NCBI GenBank assembly: GCA_038131695.1
Contig: JAYPQA010000015.1
Location: forward strand, 1 to 49,688
Direction: 5' to 3'
DNA length: 49,688 nucleotides
DNA from: JADHLK01 sp038131695
Lineage (GTDB): Bacteria; Pseudomonadota; Alphaproteobacteria; Puniceispirillales; Puniceispirillaceae
This document shows positions 37,165 through 45,265 of the stretch, one piece after another (within the stretch, counting starts at the first letter, position 1; each line of letters opens with the position of its first letter). Made by a program: the position numbers and the translations under genes. A model generated the notes under the pieces. The model had not been told where the DNA came from and searched no databases. It saw nothing but the letters and a program-made list of their open reading frames with translations.

Positions 37165-37249
37165 GCATGGAAGCGGTTCCGCTTATTCGCCAAGGGCTGT
37201 TTTATTGGGCGGCAACCCGACAGGGAAAGCTGCTTCCAAATGTGTTAGC
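37157..37249. repeat. 93-base element bounded by imperfect 18-bp inverted repeats
   Basis: GCTAACACGCATGGAAGC (37157-37174) pairs with GCTTCCAAATGTGTTAGC (37232-37249): 15 of 18 positions match, with a 3-base internal bulge. The interior has further pairing (CGCC/GGCG, CTGT/ACAG). It lies upstream of the argD promoter, so it is not part of that transcript. It could be an unrecognised small structured RNA, a palindromic mobile element, or an operator region. The remaining intergenic sequence up to 37,300 shows nothing else. Confidence 0.5.
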
Positions 37250-37308
37250 GAGCCAAGTTTCACCCTATTAAGGTTTGCAGCCAAGCTTTTCCTTTCCAAG
37301 GTCTTTTC

Positions 37309-37337
37309 TTGACGCGGCGCGCGGCTTGGGGCATAAG
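37309..37337 (+). promoter_or_regulatory. Sigma70-type promoter for argD-argF-hslO
   Basis: TTGACG (37309-37314) and CATAAG (37332-37337) with exactly 17 bases between them. Transcription would begin near 37,344, giving a ~70-base leader before argD. The spacer is very GC-rich (CGGCGCGCGGC). Confidence 0.6.
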
Positions 37338-37354
37338 CTCTTTTTCCTGAATTT

Positions 37355-37391
37355 GCCGCCAATTTTAAGGCGATTGGCGGCCTGTTTTTTT
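37355..37391 (+). terminator. Hairpin plus T7 run in the argD leader
   Basis: GCCGCCAAT (37355-37363) and ATTGGCGGC (37373-37381) form a perfect 9-bp stem with a 9-base loop. A run of seven T (37385-37391) follows at once. It has every mark of an intrinsic terminator, but it lies only ~12 bases after the predicted transcription start and 21 bases before the argD ATG. It may attenuate argD transcription. No leader peptide fits in the space. Confidence 0.65.
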
Positions 37392-37412
37392 GCAAGATAT
37401 CGGGGCAGGCAG

Positions 37413-38627
37413 ATGACAGCACAGACAGATCAGCACAGCAGTGACGCGCAGGCGGTGATGCCGACCTATGGCCGGCTTGATCTGGCTTTTGTGCGCGGCG
37501 AGGGCAGTTATCTGTTCACCGAACAGGGCGAGGCCTATCTTGATTGTGCGACCGGTATCGCGGTCAATGCGCTGGGGCACGGGCATCCGGCGCTGCTGGC
37601 CGCCTTGCATGAACAGACTGATTTGCTCTGGCATACCTCCAATCTCTACCGGATTCCGCAGCAGGAAAAGCTGGCGGGCCGGCTGGCGCGCGCAACCGGT
37701 CTGGAGCAGGTGTTTTTCTGCAATTCCGGAGCAGAGGCGAATGAGGCGGCGGTGAAAATGGCGCGCCGCTTTCATTATCGCCAGCAGCAGCCGGAGCGGG
37801 TTGAGATTCTGTGTGCTGGCGGGGCGTTTCACGGGCGCACGCTGGCCATGCTGGCAGCCACTGACAGGCCCGCTTTCAGAGAGGGGTTTGGCCCGATGCC
37901 GGGCGGCTTTGCCCATGTGCCCTTTGGCAATCTCAATGCGCTGCGGGCCGCGCTGGGCCCGCAGACAGCCGCCATCATGCTGGAGCCTGTGCAAGGTGAG
38001 GGCGGGGCCATCGCCGCACCGCCCGGCTATCTGGAAGGGGTGGCAGAGGCCGCGCGCGAATTCGGCACGCTGCTGATAGCAGATGAGGTGCAGACAGGCA
38101 TGGGAAGGACCGGACATTTATTCGCCTATCAGGCTGCCGGTATCCAGCCTGATCTGGTGGTGCTGGCCAAGGGGCTGGGCGGCGGCTTTCCGGTCGGGGC
38201 GGTGATTGCCAGGGCAGCGATTGGCGAAGCGATGGGGCCGGGCAGCCATGGCTCTACCTTTGGCGGCAATCCGCTGGCGATGGCGGTGGCCAATGCGTTG
38301 ATGGGCGAAGTTGAAAAAGAGCCTTTTCTGAAGCAAGTCCGCGCGCGGGCGGCCCAGCTGCATGACGGGCTGGACAGGCTGGCACAGAGCTATCCCCAGC
38401 TGGTTGCCGGGCGGCGCGGTATGGGGCTGCTGGCGGGTTTGCAGCTGGCAGACAGCTTGCCGGTCGCTGATCTGAACAGCCGTTTGCGCAGCCGCCGGGT
38501 CTTGTGTGTTCCGGCAGCTGAAAATGTGCTGCGGATGTTGCCCCCCCTGACCATCAGCACAGCAGAAACAGACCAGCTGCTCAGCGCGCTGGAGGCCAGT
38601 CTGGCAGACGGCCCGAAAGAGGAATAG
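37413..38627 (+). CDS. argD: Acetylornithine aminotransferase
   Basis: ArgD is a PLP class III aminotransferase of arginine synthesis. The ATG at 37413 gives MTAQTDQHSSDAQAV, then MPTYGRLDLAFVRGEGSYL. FFCNSGAEANEAAVKMARR, GAFHGRTLAMLAAT, EPVQGEGGAI, LIADEVQTGMGRTG and the PLP lysine in LAKGLGGGFPVGAV follow. 404 residues, intact. It is followed after 4 bases by argF. It may also act as succinyldiaminopimelate aminotransferase (DapC), a known dual role. Confidence 0.95.
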   Translation: MTAQTDQHSSDAQAVMPTYGRLDLAFVRGEGSYLFTEQGEAYLDCATGIAVNALGHGHPALLAALHEQTDLLWHTSNLYRIPQQEKLAGRLARATGLEQVFFCNSGAEANEAAVKMARRFHYRQQQPERVEILCAGGAFHGRTLAMLAATDRPAFREGFGPMPGGFAHVPFGNLNALRAALGPQTAAIMLEPVQGEGGAIAAPPGYLEGVAEAAREFGTLLIADEVQTGMGRTGHLFAYQAAGIQPDLVVLAKGLGGGFPVGAVIARAAIGEAMGPGSHGSTFGGNPLAMAVANALMGEVEKEPFLKQVRARAAQLHDGLDRLAQSYPQLVAGRRGMGLLAGLQLADSLPVADLNSRLRSRRVLCVPAAENVLRMLPPLTISTAETDQLLSALEASLADGPKEE

Positions 38628-38631
38628 GAAA

Positions 38632-39534
38632 ATGGCTCGGCATTTTTTGAATTTGCGCGATTTCAGCAAGGCAGACTTGCAATCCATGCTGGATAGCGCG
38701 GCGGCCATGAAGGCGGGCCAGCGCACGGACCAGCCGCTGGCAGGCAAGTCGGTGGGGATGATTTTTGAAAAACCCTCAACCCGCACGCGCGTCTCTTTTG
38801 AGGTTGGGATCAGCCAGCTGGGCGGCACGCCGCTGGTGTTGTCCACCCGTGATATGCAGCTGGGCCGCGGAGAGCCGCTGGGCGATACGGCGCGGGTGCT
38901 GTCGCGTTATGTGGATGCGATCATGATCCGCTGCCTGTCGCATGAGACGCTGGAAGCGCTGGCTGAACAGGCCAGCGTGCCGGTGATTAACGGGCTGACA
39001 GACAAATCGCATCCTTGCCAGATTATGGCGGATTTGCAGACCATGATCGAGAAGCTGGGCAGCCTGTCCGGCCAGATTGTGACCTGGTTTGGTGACGGCA
39101 ATAATGTCGCGGCCAGCTGGATTGAGGCGGCGGTGCTGTTCGGCTTTGAATTGCGGCTGGCTGGCCCGCCCGCCTATCGGCCGGATCAGGCTTTGCTGGA
39201 TTGGGCGATTGGCGAAGGGGGCCGGATTCATCTGATGGAGGATGCCGAGGCCGCCGCCAGCGGGGCCAACCTTCTGGTAACCGATGTGTGGATTTCCATG
39301 GGCGATGAAGAAGGCACAAGGCTGCGTGATTTCAGCGCCTATCAGGTCACCGAAAAGCTGATGGGGCTGGCTGATCCAAATGCTGTTTTCATGCATTGCC
39401 TGCCGGCCCAACGCGGTTTTGAAGTGGCGGCTGAGGTGATAGACGGGCCGCAATCCGTGGTCTGGGATGAGGCGGAAAACAGGCTTCATGCCCAAAAGGC
39501 GGTTCTGGCCTTTTTGCTGGGTGAGGCAGGCTGA
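38632..39534 (+). CDS. argF: Ornithine carbamoyltransferase
   Basis: It makes citrulline from ornithine and carbamoyl phosphate. Carbamoyl phosphate binding motif FEKPSTRTRVSFEVG, then HPCQIMADLQT, WFGDGNNVAASWIEA, VTDVWISMGDE and the ornithine-side HCLPAQRG. 300 residues, intact. Its TGA overlaps the hslO start (TGATG). Confidence 0.96.
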   Translation: MARHFLNLRDFSKADLQSMLDSAAAMKAGQRTDQPLAGKSVGMIFEKPSTRTRVSFEVGISQLGGTPLVLSTRDMQLGRGEPLGDTARVLSRYVDAIMIRCLSHETLEALAEQASVPVINGLTDKSHPCQIMADLQTMIEKLGSLSGQIVTWFGDGNNVAASWIEAAVLFGFELRLAGPPAYRPDQALLDWAIGEGGRIHLMEDAEAAASGANLLVTDVWISMGDEEGTRLRDFSAYQVTEKLMGLADPNAVFMHCLPAQRGFEVAAEVIDGPQSVVWDEAENRLHAQKAVLAFLLGEAG

Positions 39535-40454
39535 TGCAAGAGCCGGACGGGGTTCTTCCCTTTTACCTGACAGGCAGCCCGCAGAGCAGCATAGCGGTGA
39601 TCAGCGGCCGGCTGGCGCGCCTGTCCGGCCCGGTCACCTCTATCCTGTCGCGCCATGCCTGGCCGGATGCGGTCAATGAGGTCGCCGCCGAGGCGATGGC
39701 CCTGGCCAGCTGCCTGTCCAGCCAGATGAAATTTGAAGGGGTCTTCACATTGCAGGCCAAGGGAGACGGGCCGCTGAAAACGCTGTTTGCGGATGTGACC
39801 GATGCGGGCGATCTGCGCAGCTATGCGGCTTTTGATGAACAGGCGCTGGCCGGTATTCGCTGTTCCGCCCCGGCGGTCTTGCCGCGCCTGATGGGCTCTG
39901 GCTATATGGCCTTTACCATTGATCAGCAATCAGCGGCGCGCCCGGATGGCCAGCGTTATCAGGGAATTGTTGAGCTGGATGGCCCGCATTTGGGGGATGC
40001 TGCCCATCTCTGGTTCAAAAATTCTGAACAGCTGGCCTCGGTGTTTTTGACCGCTGCCGCCCGGTCCGATTCAGGCTGGCAGGGGGCCGCCATCATGCTG
40101 CAATCCATCGCGGCCAGCGGTGGCAGCAGCCAGGCCCAGCCAGGCGCAGATGAAATCTGGCATGATGCGGTCAGCTTTTTCAGCTCGGTCAAGCGCGCGG
40201 AATTGCTGGACCCGGACCTGTCCTCAGAGCAGCTGATATGGCGGCTTTTCCATCTGCTCGGCCCGCATATCCAGCCCTTGCGGCCGGTGCGCGACAAATG
40301 CCGCTGCTCTGCTGAAAAGGTGGAGGGGGCCTTGCGCGGTCTGGCTGAGGCTGACTGGCAGGAGCTGGCAGATGATGAGGGTTTGCTGGTGGTAGAGTGC
40401 GAATTTTGCAAAACCGCCCGTTCCTATTCACAGGATCAGCTGGCTGCGCTATAA
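39534..40454 (+). CDS. hslO: Hsp33 redox-regulated chaperone
   Basis: Hsp33 becomes active when its zinc is lost on oxidation. The protein of 306 residues ends in the zinc-binding cysteines C-x-C (DKCRCSAEKV) and C-x2-C (VECEFCKTARSY). The N-terminal domain has DAVNEVAAEAMALASCLSSQ-type sequence and GYMAFTIDQ. It is cotranscribed with argD-argF, a conserved alphaproteobacterial arrangement. Confidence 0.94.
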   Translation: MQEPDGVLPFYLTGSPQSSIAVISGRLARLSGPVTSILSRHAWPDAVNEVAAEAMALASCLSSQMKFEGVFTLQAKGDGPLKTLFADVTDAGDLRSYAAFDEQALAGIRCSAPAVLPRLMGSGYMAFTIDQQSAARPDGQRYQGIVELDGPHLGDAAHLWFKNSEQLASVFLTAAARSDSGWQGAAIMLQSIAASGGSSQAQPGADEIWHDAVSFFSSVKRAELLDPDLSSEQLIWRLFHLLGPHIQPLRPVRDKCRCSAEKVEGALRGLAEADWQELADDEGLLVVECEFCKTARSYSQDQLAAL

Positions 40455-40523
40455 TCCGGCTATCTGCTTTTTGACGGCCTTATTTTCAGCAGAAGGGCCC
40501 TAAACAGAGCCTCAGGAAAGCCA

Positions 40524-41112
40524 ATGACCCGCCTGTTCCTGTCCGTTTTGCGTTTTTGCCTGTCTGCTCACCTTGCTGGCGGCCTGCCAGACAGCCCAGC
40601 CGGTGGCCCCGCCGCAATTCAGCGCGGCCGCCTATGCCCCCTTGTCAATCAATGCCCGCCAGCTGGAGATTATTGATAATTGGGCTATGCCGATGCAGGA
40701 CCCGCATATTGAACATTTGCTGCAACCCACCCCGGCCCAGATTGTGACAGATTGGGCCAGCCGGGTGCTGGTCCCGGCAGGCGGGTCGGGTGAGCTGATT
40801 CTGGATATTTCAAAAGCCTCTGTCATGGTTACCGATTTGCCGCCATCGGAAAAAATCACCTCGCTTGTCAAGGATAATCAGGATAGCCGGGTGCGGGTGG
40901 AATTATCTGCCCGGCTGATGTGGCTGCAACCTGTCGGGGGCCAGCAAGGCACCGGGGAAATCCGCGCTGAGGCTTCTGTTACCTTGCCGGAAACGGCGCG
41001 CCCGGTGGATTATGATGTGGCGATACAAGAGACAATTTTAGAAGCGCTGGCGCTGTTTGATACAGAAATTCGGGCCAATATCGCCCGCATTGACGGAATC
41101 ATCCTGCCCTGA
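40524..41112 (+). CDS. Lipoprotein of unknown function (frameshift in signal peptide)
   Basis: ATG at 40524 gives MTRLFLSVLRF. After a one-base shift in the T run near 40,550 comes PVCLLTLLAACQTAQPV with lipobox LAAC. The mature ~175 residues have FSAAAYAPLSINARQLEIID, PTPAQIVTDWASRVLVPAGG, LSARLMWLQPVGGQQGTGEI and a helical end. It resembles small hypothetical alphaproteobacterial lipoproteins found after hslO, but no function is known. It converges on trkH. Confidence 0.7.
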
Positions 41113-41132
41113 GGCAGGCCGGTATGGCGCGG

Positions 41133-42578
41133 CTAGCTGCGCCAGAAACCGGGGCTCAGCATCACCAGCACGGTGAACAGCTCCAGCCGTCCCAGCAACA
41201 TACCAAAACACATGATCCATTTGGCCAGATCAGGCAGCGGGCTGAAATTGCCGGCCGGCCCGATAACCCCGCCCAGCCCCGGCCCGACATTGGAAATCGC
41301 CGTTGCTGCCCCGGACAGGGCGGTATCAAAATCAAGGCCGGTCATCCCCAGCCCCATCGCCAGCAACACAAAACACAAAATATAGAGATAGAAAAAGCCC
41401 ATCACCGCATCCATCACGGATTCCGGAACCGGCTTGCCATGATAATAGGTCAAGACCACCCCGTGCGGGCGCAGCAGACGCTCAATCTGCACGCGGATAG
41501 TCCCGGCCAGCACCTGCAGGCGAAACATCTTGATCCCGCAGGTGGTGGACCCGGCACAGCCGCCCACAAACATCCCGATCAGCAAAATGGTCGTGGCAAA
41601 ACCGCCCCAGCTGGCAAAATCTGCCGTGCCATAGCCGGTGCCGGTCATAATTGAAATCGCATTGAAACTGGCCAGCCGCAGCGCCTGCATCGGCCCATAG
41701 CCGCTGCCTGCCAGATAGGCGGTGATCAGCGTCACGATGGCCAGAATCAGCGCGATAAACCAGCTCACCTGCGGATCACGAATAAGGCTGCGCCAGCCGC
41801 CCCTGGTCAGCGCCAGATAATGCACAAAAGGCAGCGAGCCGACGATCATCCCGGCAATCACGATCAGCTCAACCCCCAGCGAATCAAACGCCGCGATAGA
41901 GGCTGTGCGGGTGGAATAGCCGCCGGTAGCCAGCGTTGTCATCGCATGGGCCAGCGCATCAAAGACCGGCAATCCGGCCACCATCAGCATAAAGGTCCAG
42001 AGCAGGGTCAGGCCGGAATAGACGGCAAAAATACCGCCTGCCAGCTGGCGCGCGCGCGGGATAACCTTTTCAGCAGTTTCAAAACTCTCGGTGCGGAACA
42101 GCTGCATCCCGCCAACCGACAGCATCGGCAAAACCGCCAGCGCCATCACCACAATACCGACCCCGCCCAGCCATTGCAGCAAGGCCCGCCAGAGCAAAAT
42201 CCCGCGTGAGGCCTGTTCAATCTCAACCAATATCGTGGACCCGGTTGTGGTAATGCCGGAGACCGCCTCAAACAGGGAATCGGTAAAGGACAGGCCGAGG
42301 CTGGAAAATAAAAAGGGCAGCGCGCCAAACAGCGCTATCAGCATCCAGGCCCCGTTGGTCAGCAAAAAGGCTTCGCGCAGGCCCAGCTCGGTTTTCACCC
42401 GCCGCTGCTGGGACAAGAACAGCGCGGTGCCGGCAAAACCGGTGCCCAGCGCGGCAATGGCAAATCCCTGCCAGTCCGGCGCGCCATCGACCAGATCGAT
42501 AGCCATCGGCAACAGCATGGCAGCAGCCAGTATGGTTACCAGCAGCCCTAGAATGGATAAGACGGGGGATGCTTGCAT
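41133..42578 (-). CDS. trkH: Potassium uptake protein, TrkH family
   Basis: This is the ion-conducting membrane subunit of a Trk potassium transporter, 481 residues. Four pore-loop motifs carry the filter glycine: SGITTTGSTIL, TLATGGYSTRT, SIMTGTGYGTADF and ISNVGPGLGG. Many membrane segments and VGGCAGSTTCGIKMFRLQVL, typical of TrkH, are present. The NAD-binding TrkA partner is not in this window. Confidence 0.94.
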   Translation of the reverse strand: MQASPVLSILGLLVTILAAAMLLPMAIDLVDGAPDWQGFAIAALGTGFAGTALFLSQQRRVKTELGLREAFLLTNGAWMLIALFGALPFLFSSLGLSFTDSLFEAVSGITTTGSTILVEIEQASRGILLWRALLQWLGGVGIVVMALAVLPMLSVGGMQLFRTESFETAEKVIPRARQLAGGIFAVYSGLTLLWTFMLMVAGLPVFDALAHAMTTLATGGYSTRTASIAAFDSLGVELIVIAGMIVGSLPFVHYLALTRGGWRSLIRDPQVSWFIALILAIVTLITAYLAGSGYGPMQALRLASFNAISIMTGTGYGTADFASWGGFATTILLIGMFVGGCAGSTTCGIKMFRLQVLAGTIRVQIERLLRPHGVVLTYYHGKPVPESVMDAVMGFFYLYILCFVLLAMGLGMTGLDFDTALSGAATAISNVGPGLGGVIGPAGNFSPLPDLAKWIMCFGMLLGRLELFTVLVMLSPGFWRS

Positions 42579-42665
42579 GAGCGCGGCGAGTCCTGCGGGC
42601 TGTTATCAGCTCTTAACAAGCCCTTTATAGGCCGCGCAGCCTGTCCTGTCCAGCAAGCCGGGCGG

Positions 42666-43283
42666 CTAGCGCCCCATCTGAATATGGCGGTAGAATTGAT
42701 CGCGCAGATTGCTATCCGTCTTGAAAGCGCCGGTAAAGCGGGTGGTCACCATCGACACATCACGCTTTTTCACGCCTCTGGTGGTCATACATTGATGGCC
42801 AGCATCGACCAGCACGGCAACGCCCTTTGGATTCAAGGCCTGCTGGATGGTTTCGGCCACCTGGGCCGTCATGGTCTCCTGGGTTTGCAGGCGGCGGGCG
42901 AAGGAGTCCATCACCCGGGCCAGCTTGGAAATGCCGACGACCCGGCGGTCCGGCAGATAGGCAATATGCGCCCGCCCCAGAATCGGCACCATGTGATGCT
43001 CACAATGGGACTGCATATCAATATCGCGCAGCATGACCATTTCATCATAGCCCTCCACCTCTTCAAAGGTGCGCGCCAGCATCGCCGCCGGATCATCCTT
43101 GTAGCCAGAGAAAAACTCCTCATAAGAGCGCACAACCCGCGACGGGGTGTCTATCAGACCCTCACGGGCCGGATCATCCCCGGCCCAGCGCAGCAGGGTT
43201 TCGACAGCTGCTTCTGCTTCCTGTCTTGTCGGACGCACAGCCCGTGCTTCGGCAAGATTATCGCTGTTATCATAGGGGGTCAT
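42666..43283 (-). CDS. folE: GTP cyclohydrolase I
   Basis: FolE opens GTP to 7,8-dihydroneopterin triphosphate, the first folate step. Seen: AVETLLRWAGDDPAREGLID, TPSRVVRSYEEFFSGY, SHCEHHMVPILGRAHIAYLP with zinc ligands, SKLARVMDSFARRLQTQETM and AVLVDAGHQCMTTRGVKK. The start at 43283 follows ACAGGA at good spacing; ATGs at 43319 and 43304 are in frame too. ~205 residues. Confidence 0.95.
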   Translation of the reverse strand: MTPYDNSDNLAEARAVRPTRQEAEAAVETLLRWAGDDPAREGLIDTPSRVVRSYEEFFSGYKDDPAAMLARTFEEVEGYDEMVMLRDIDMQSHCEHHMVPILGRAHIAYLPDRRVVGISKLARVMDSFARRLQTQETMTAQVAETIQQALNPKGVAVLVDAGHQCMTTRGVKKRDVSMVTTRFTGAFKTDSNLRDQFYRHIQMGR

Positions 43284-43472
43284 GATGTATCCTGTTCTTT
43301 TCATGGTAGCATCGTGCAAAACGCACGATAAGCCGGTTCAACTACATCACATATACGCAAGTTTCAGATCAAGAGATCAATTGCGGCGCCACAGATAACT
43401 TGATTAACAAGATGAATTAGGGCAGACAGGAGAGACAGAAACCGCCCGGCGATCGGGTCTGGCGGCTCTGAT

Positions 43473-43548
43473 GCGGGTGTAGCTCAGTTGGCAGAGCGCG
43501 AGCTTCCCAAGCTCGAGGTCGCGGGTTCGACCCCCGTCGCCCGCTCCA
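43473..43548 (+). tRNA. tRNA-Gly, anticodon CCC
   Basis: 76 bases with a complete cloverleaf. Acceptor GCGGGTG pairs with CGCCCGC, the D stem is GCTC/GAGC, and the anticodon stem CGAGC/GCTCG holds loop TTCCCAA, so the anticodon is CCC (glycine, GGG). The T stem is GCGGG/CCCGT. The 3' CCA is encoded. It stands alone between folE and a surface lipoprotein gene. Confidence 0.95.
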
Positions 43549-43593
43549 TTTATTTTTGTGGTCCATTTATTTTGCGGTCCATTTATTTTGTGG
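43545..43593. repeat. Three tandem copies of the tRNA 3'-end sequence
   Basis: TCCATTTATTTTTGTGG (43545-43561), then TCCATTTATTTTGCGG (43562-43577) and TCCATTTATTTTGTGG (43578-43593). The first copy begins at the tRNA's terminal TCCA. Repeats of a tRNA 3' end can be traces of integration and excision, though slippage is also possible. Confidence 0.8.
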
Positions 43594-43604
43594 TGCAACA
43601 GCCC

Positions 43605-44408
43605 CTAACGGGTGCTGCGCTCGCCCAGCACGGCGCCGGTAACCGGCTCCTTGGCACTGTCTAGCCCGAAAACAAGACCGGCTGTCTCGCCGCCGCTGCC
43701 AAACAGCCCGCCCCGCAAGCGCCAGCTGGTGACCGGCTGGGCCACCTCATCCAGAACCAGGCTGGGCTGATGGTTGCCCAGCGCCGTCAGGCTGCCGCTC
43801 TTGCCCAGCTCCGCCAGGGTGCGAAAGGAAAAGCCCTGGCCGGTCAGGCTTATCTGGGTGCGGCCGGTGGCAAAGCTGATCTGCAATTCGCCGGACAGCG
43901 CGCCATTGGATTGCTGGCAGCCCGGACAGACAAAACTGCCGGCCATCTCATAGCGGGCATTGCCGCTGGTGGGCGGGCGGGTCAGCTGCTGGCCCCAGAG
44001 CAGATAGCGCCCGCGCACCGCCTGGCCGGCCGGGTTGGCCGCCCCGCTATTGGCCGGAATAAAGACCAGCCTCGCCCGGTCTGTTTGCGGCCCGGTTTTG
44101 ATAAAGCGGCTGGCATCCGGCTGTTTGGCCAGAAAGGCGGTCAGGCTGGCGCGGTTCTCAAAAACGGTAATCTGGCCACTATCTGTATCGGCTGCAAAGC
44201 TGGCCTCGGTCAGATTCTGGCCACCGGCCAGCGGAGCAAAAAGGCGGGCAGCCGCCCCGCTGAGGCTGGGCGGCCCGCTGCTGGCCAGACCGCCACCCCC
44301 ACCCCCACAGGCCGCCAGCAGGATAACGGCCAGCAGGGCGATGGATAGCGGCCGGACAGTCAAGCCACAGGCAGTGAGGCCAAAAACAGCTGCAAGAAAA
44401 CCTCTCAT
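43605..44408 (-). CDS. TbpB-like surface lipoprotein candidate
   Basis: The precursor of 267 residues has the lipobox LAAC (Cys34) followed by six glycines, the flexible anchor seen in surface-exposed lipoproteins such as TbpB and fHbp. The C-terminal part is beta-rich (NGALSGELQISFATGRTQIS, SWRLRGGLFGSGGETAGLVF, ending in a G-A-V-L-G-E-R stretch). The G-x-F-G-x2-A/G-E-x2-G-x-x-F pattern and the final V-x-G-A-x-x-G resemble the last strands of TbpB/T11SS-substrate barrels. It is a candidate client for the SLAM-like protein at 29.8 kb. Ligand unknown. Alternative: a generic lipoprotein with a Gly linker. Confidence 0.6.
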   Translation of the reverse strand: MRGFLAAVFGLTACGLTVRPLSIALLAVILLAACGGGGGGLASSGPPSLSGAAARLFAPLAGGQNLTEASFAADTDSGQITVFENRASLTAFLAKQPDASRFIKTGPQTDRARLVFIPANSGAANPAGQAVRGRYLLWGQQLTRPPTSGNARYEMAGSFVCPGCQQSNGALSGELQISFATGRTQISLTGQGFSFRTLAELGKSGSLTALGNHQPSLVLDEVAQPVTSWRLRGGLFGSGGETAGLVFGLDSAKEPVTGAVLGERSTR

Positions 44409-44540
44409 AACAGGGCAAGTCTAGCGCAAGGGGAAAAAACCGGCCTATTGTGCAAAGGGGCTGATTTGATGGCCTTAAGGGATTGGCCCACTAGGCGCAA
44501 AAAAAGCTGCCCAAAAGCGCAGGAAGCGGCCCGGCAAGGC

Positions 44541-44571
44541 TTGAACAAATGCCTTAACTGTTCTATAGAAC
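44541..44571 (+). promoter_or_regulatory. Promoter with a 12-bp palindrome over the -10 box
   Basis: TTGAAC (44541-44546) and TATAGA (44564-44569) are 17 bases apart. The -10 lies inside the perfect palindrome GTTCTATAGAAC (44560-44571), which could be an operator. It would drive the DJ-1-like gene with a ~140-base leader. The rest of the 305-base gap 44,409-44,713 shows no other feature apart from the ribosome site TAGGAGAG before the gene. Confidence 0.5.
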
Positions 44572-44711
44572 GGCCATGATTTTCCGCAAATCCCGCAAAT
44601 TGTTCCGGTTTTTCCCGGCCAGCCTGCTGAACAGCAAATGACAGAAGGTTCTGTCCGATGCAGCCCGGCCCGGCAGGGTCGGCCGGATACGATAATTTCT
44701 TAGGAGAGTAA

Positions 44712-45233
44712 ATGATGCATGATGCCAGCCTTTCAGCGAAAAAATTTGCCATTATGGTTGCCCACGGTTTTGCCGAAGAAGATTTTATCGCCGTGCAGCG
44801 GGCGATGATGCAGGCAACCGCACAGCTGAAAGTGATCGCCCCGCATGGCGGGCTGGCCAATGGCCGTTCTGAGAGCGGGACCGGGATGAGCTATCCGGTC
44901 GATGCCCAGCTTTCTGAGACGCTGGCGATTGATTATGACGGGCTGGTGATTCCGGCAGGTCAGATGCATCTGGACAAGCTGGCCCAAGAGCCGCACGCAG
45001 CGCGCATTATCCGGGCTTTCCAGCGCGAGGATATGCCGATACTGGTCATTGGCGCAGCAGCTGGCCTGCTGGAAAATATCGATGCAGACGGCCAGCAGAT
45101 CCAGCAGCCGGAGAGCGGGGCCGCGCGCGCGGGCCAGCTGGTTATTGCAGCAAATGACAAAGCGATTGCTGAGGCCATGCGCCTGCTGGCAGAAGCCGCA
45201 GCCGGGACAGATGGCCAGGGCGTTGCGGCCTGA
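44712..45233 (+). CDS. DJ-1/PfpI-like protein lacking the nucleophile cysteine
   Basis: 173 residues with the DJ-1/PfpI order: FAIMVAHGFAEEDFIAVQRA, KVIAPHGG, DYDGLVIPAGQMHLDKL, ARIIRAFQREDMPILVIG. Where active members have I-C-H-G-P, this one has VIGAAAGLL, so the cysteine is replaced by glycine (about residue 114). It resembles the non-catalytic DJ-1-like domain at the end of large catalases. A glyoxalase or protease role is therefore unlikely. Start 44712 or 44715 (ATGATG) after TAGGAG. Confidence 0.85.
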   Translation: MMHDASLSAKKFAIMVAHGFAEEDFIAVQRAMMQATAQLKVIAPHGGLANGRSESGTGMSYPVDAQLSETLAIDYDGLVIPAGQMHLDKLAQEPHAARIIRAFQREDMPILVIGAAAGLLENIDADGQQIQQPESGAARAGQLVIAANDKAIAEAMRLLAEAAAGTDGQGVAA

Positions 45234-45265
45234 AAAGGGAGGGCAGAGACCATGCCCGTTCAGTC

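Noticed and set aside
37157..37249. Signal recognition particle RNA or 6S RNA
   Set aside because: The conserved GGAAGGAAGCAGCC-type SRP loop and the 6S open-bubble layout are not present; only general palindromic structure is seen.
43404..43598. Minus-strand 64-residue frame opposite the tRNA
   Set aside because: Its GDGGRTRDLELGKLALCQLS stretch is the well-known false protein produced by reading the antisense of a tRNA gene.
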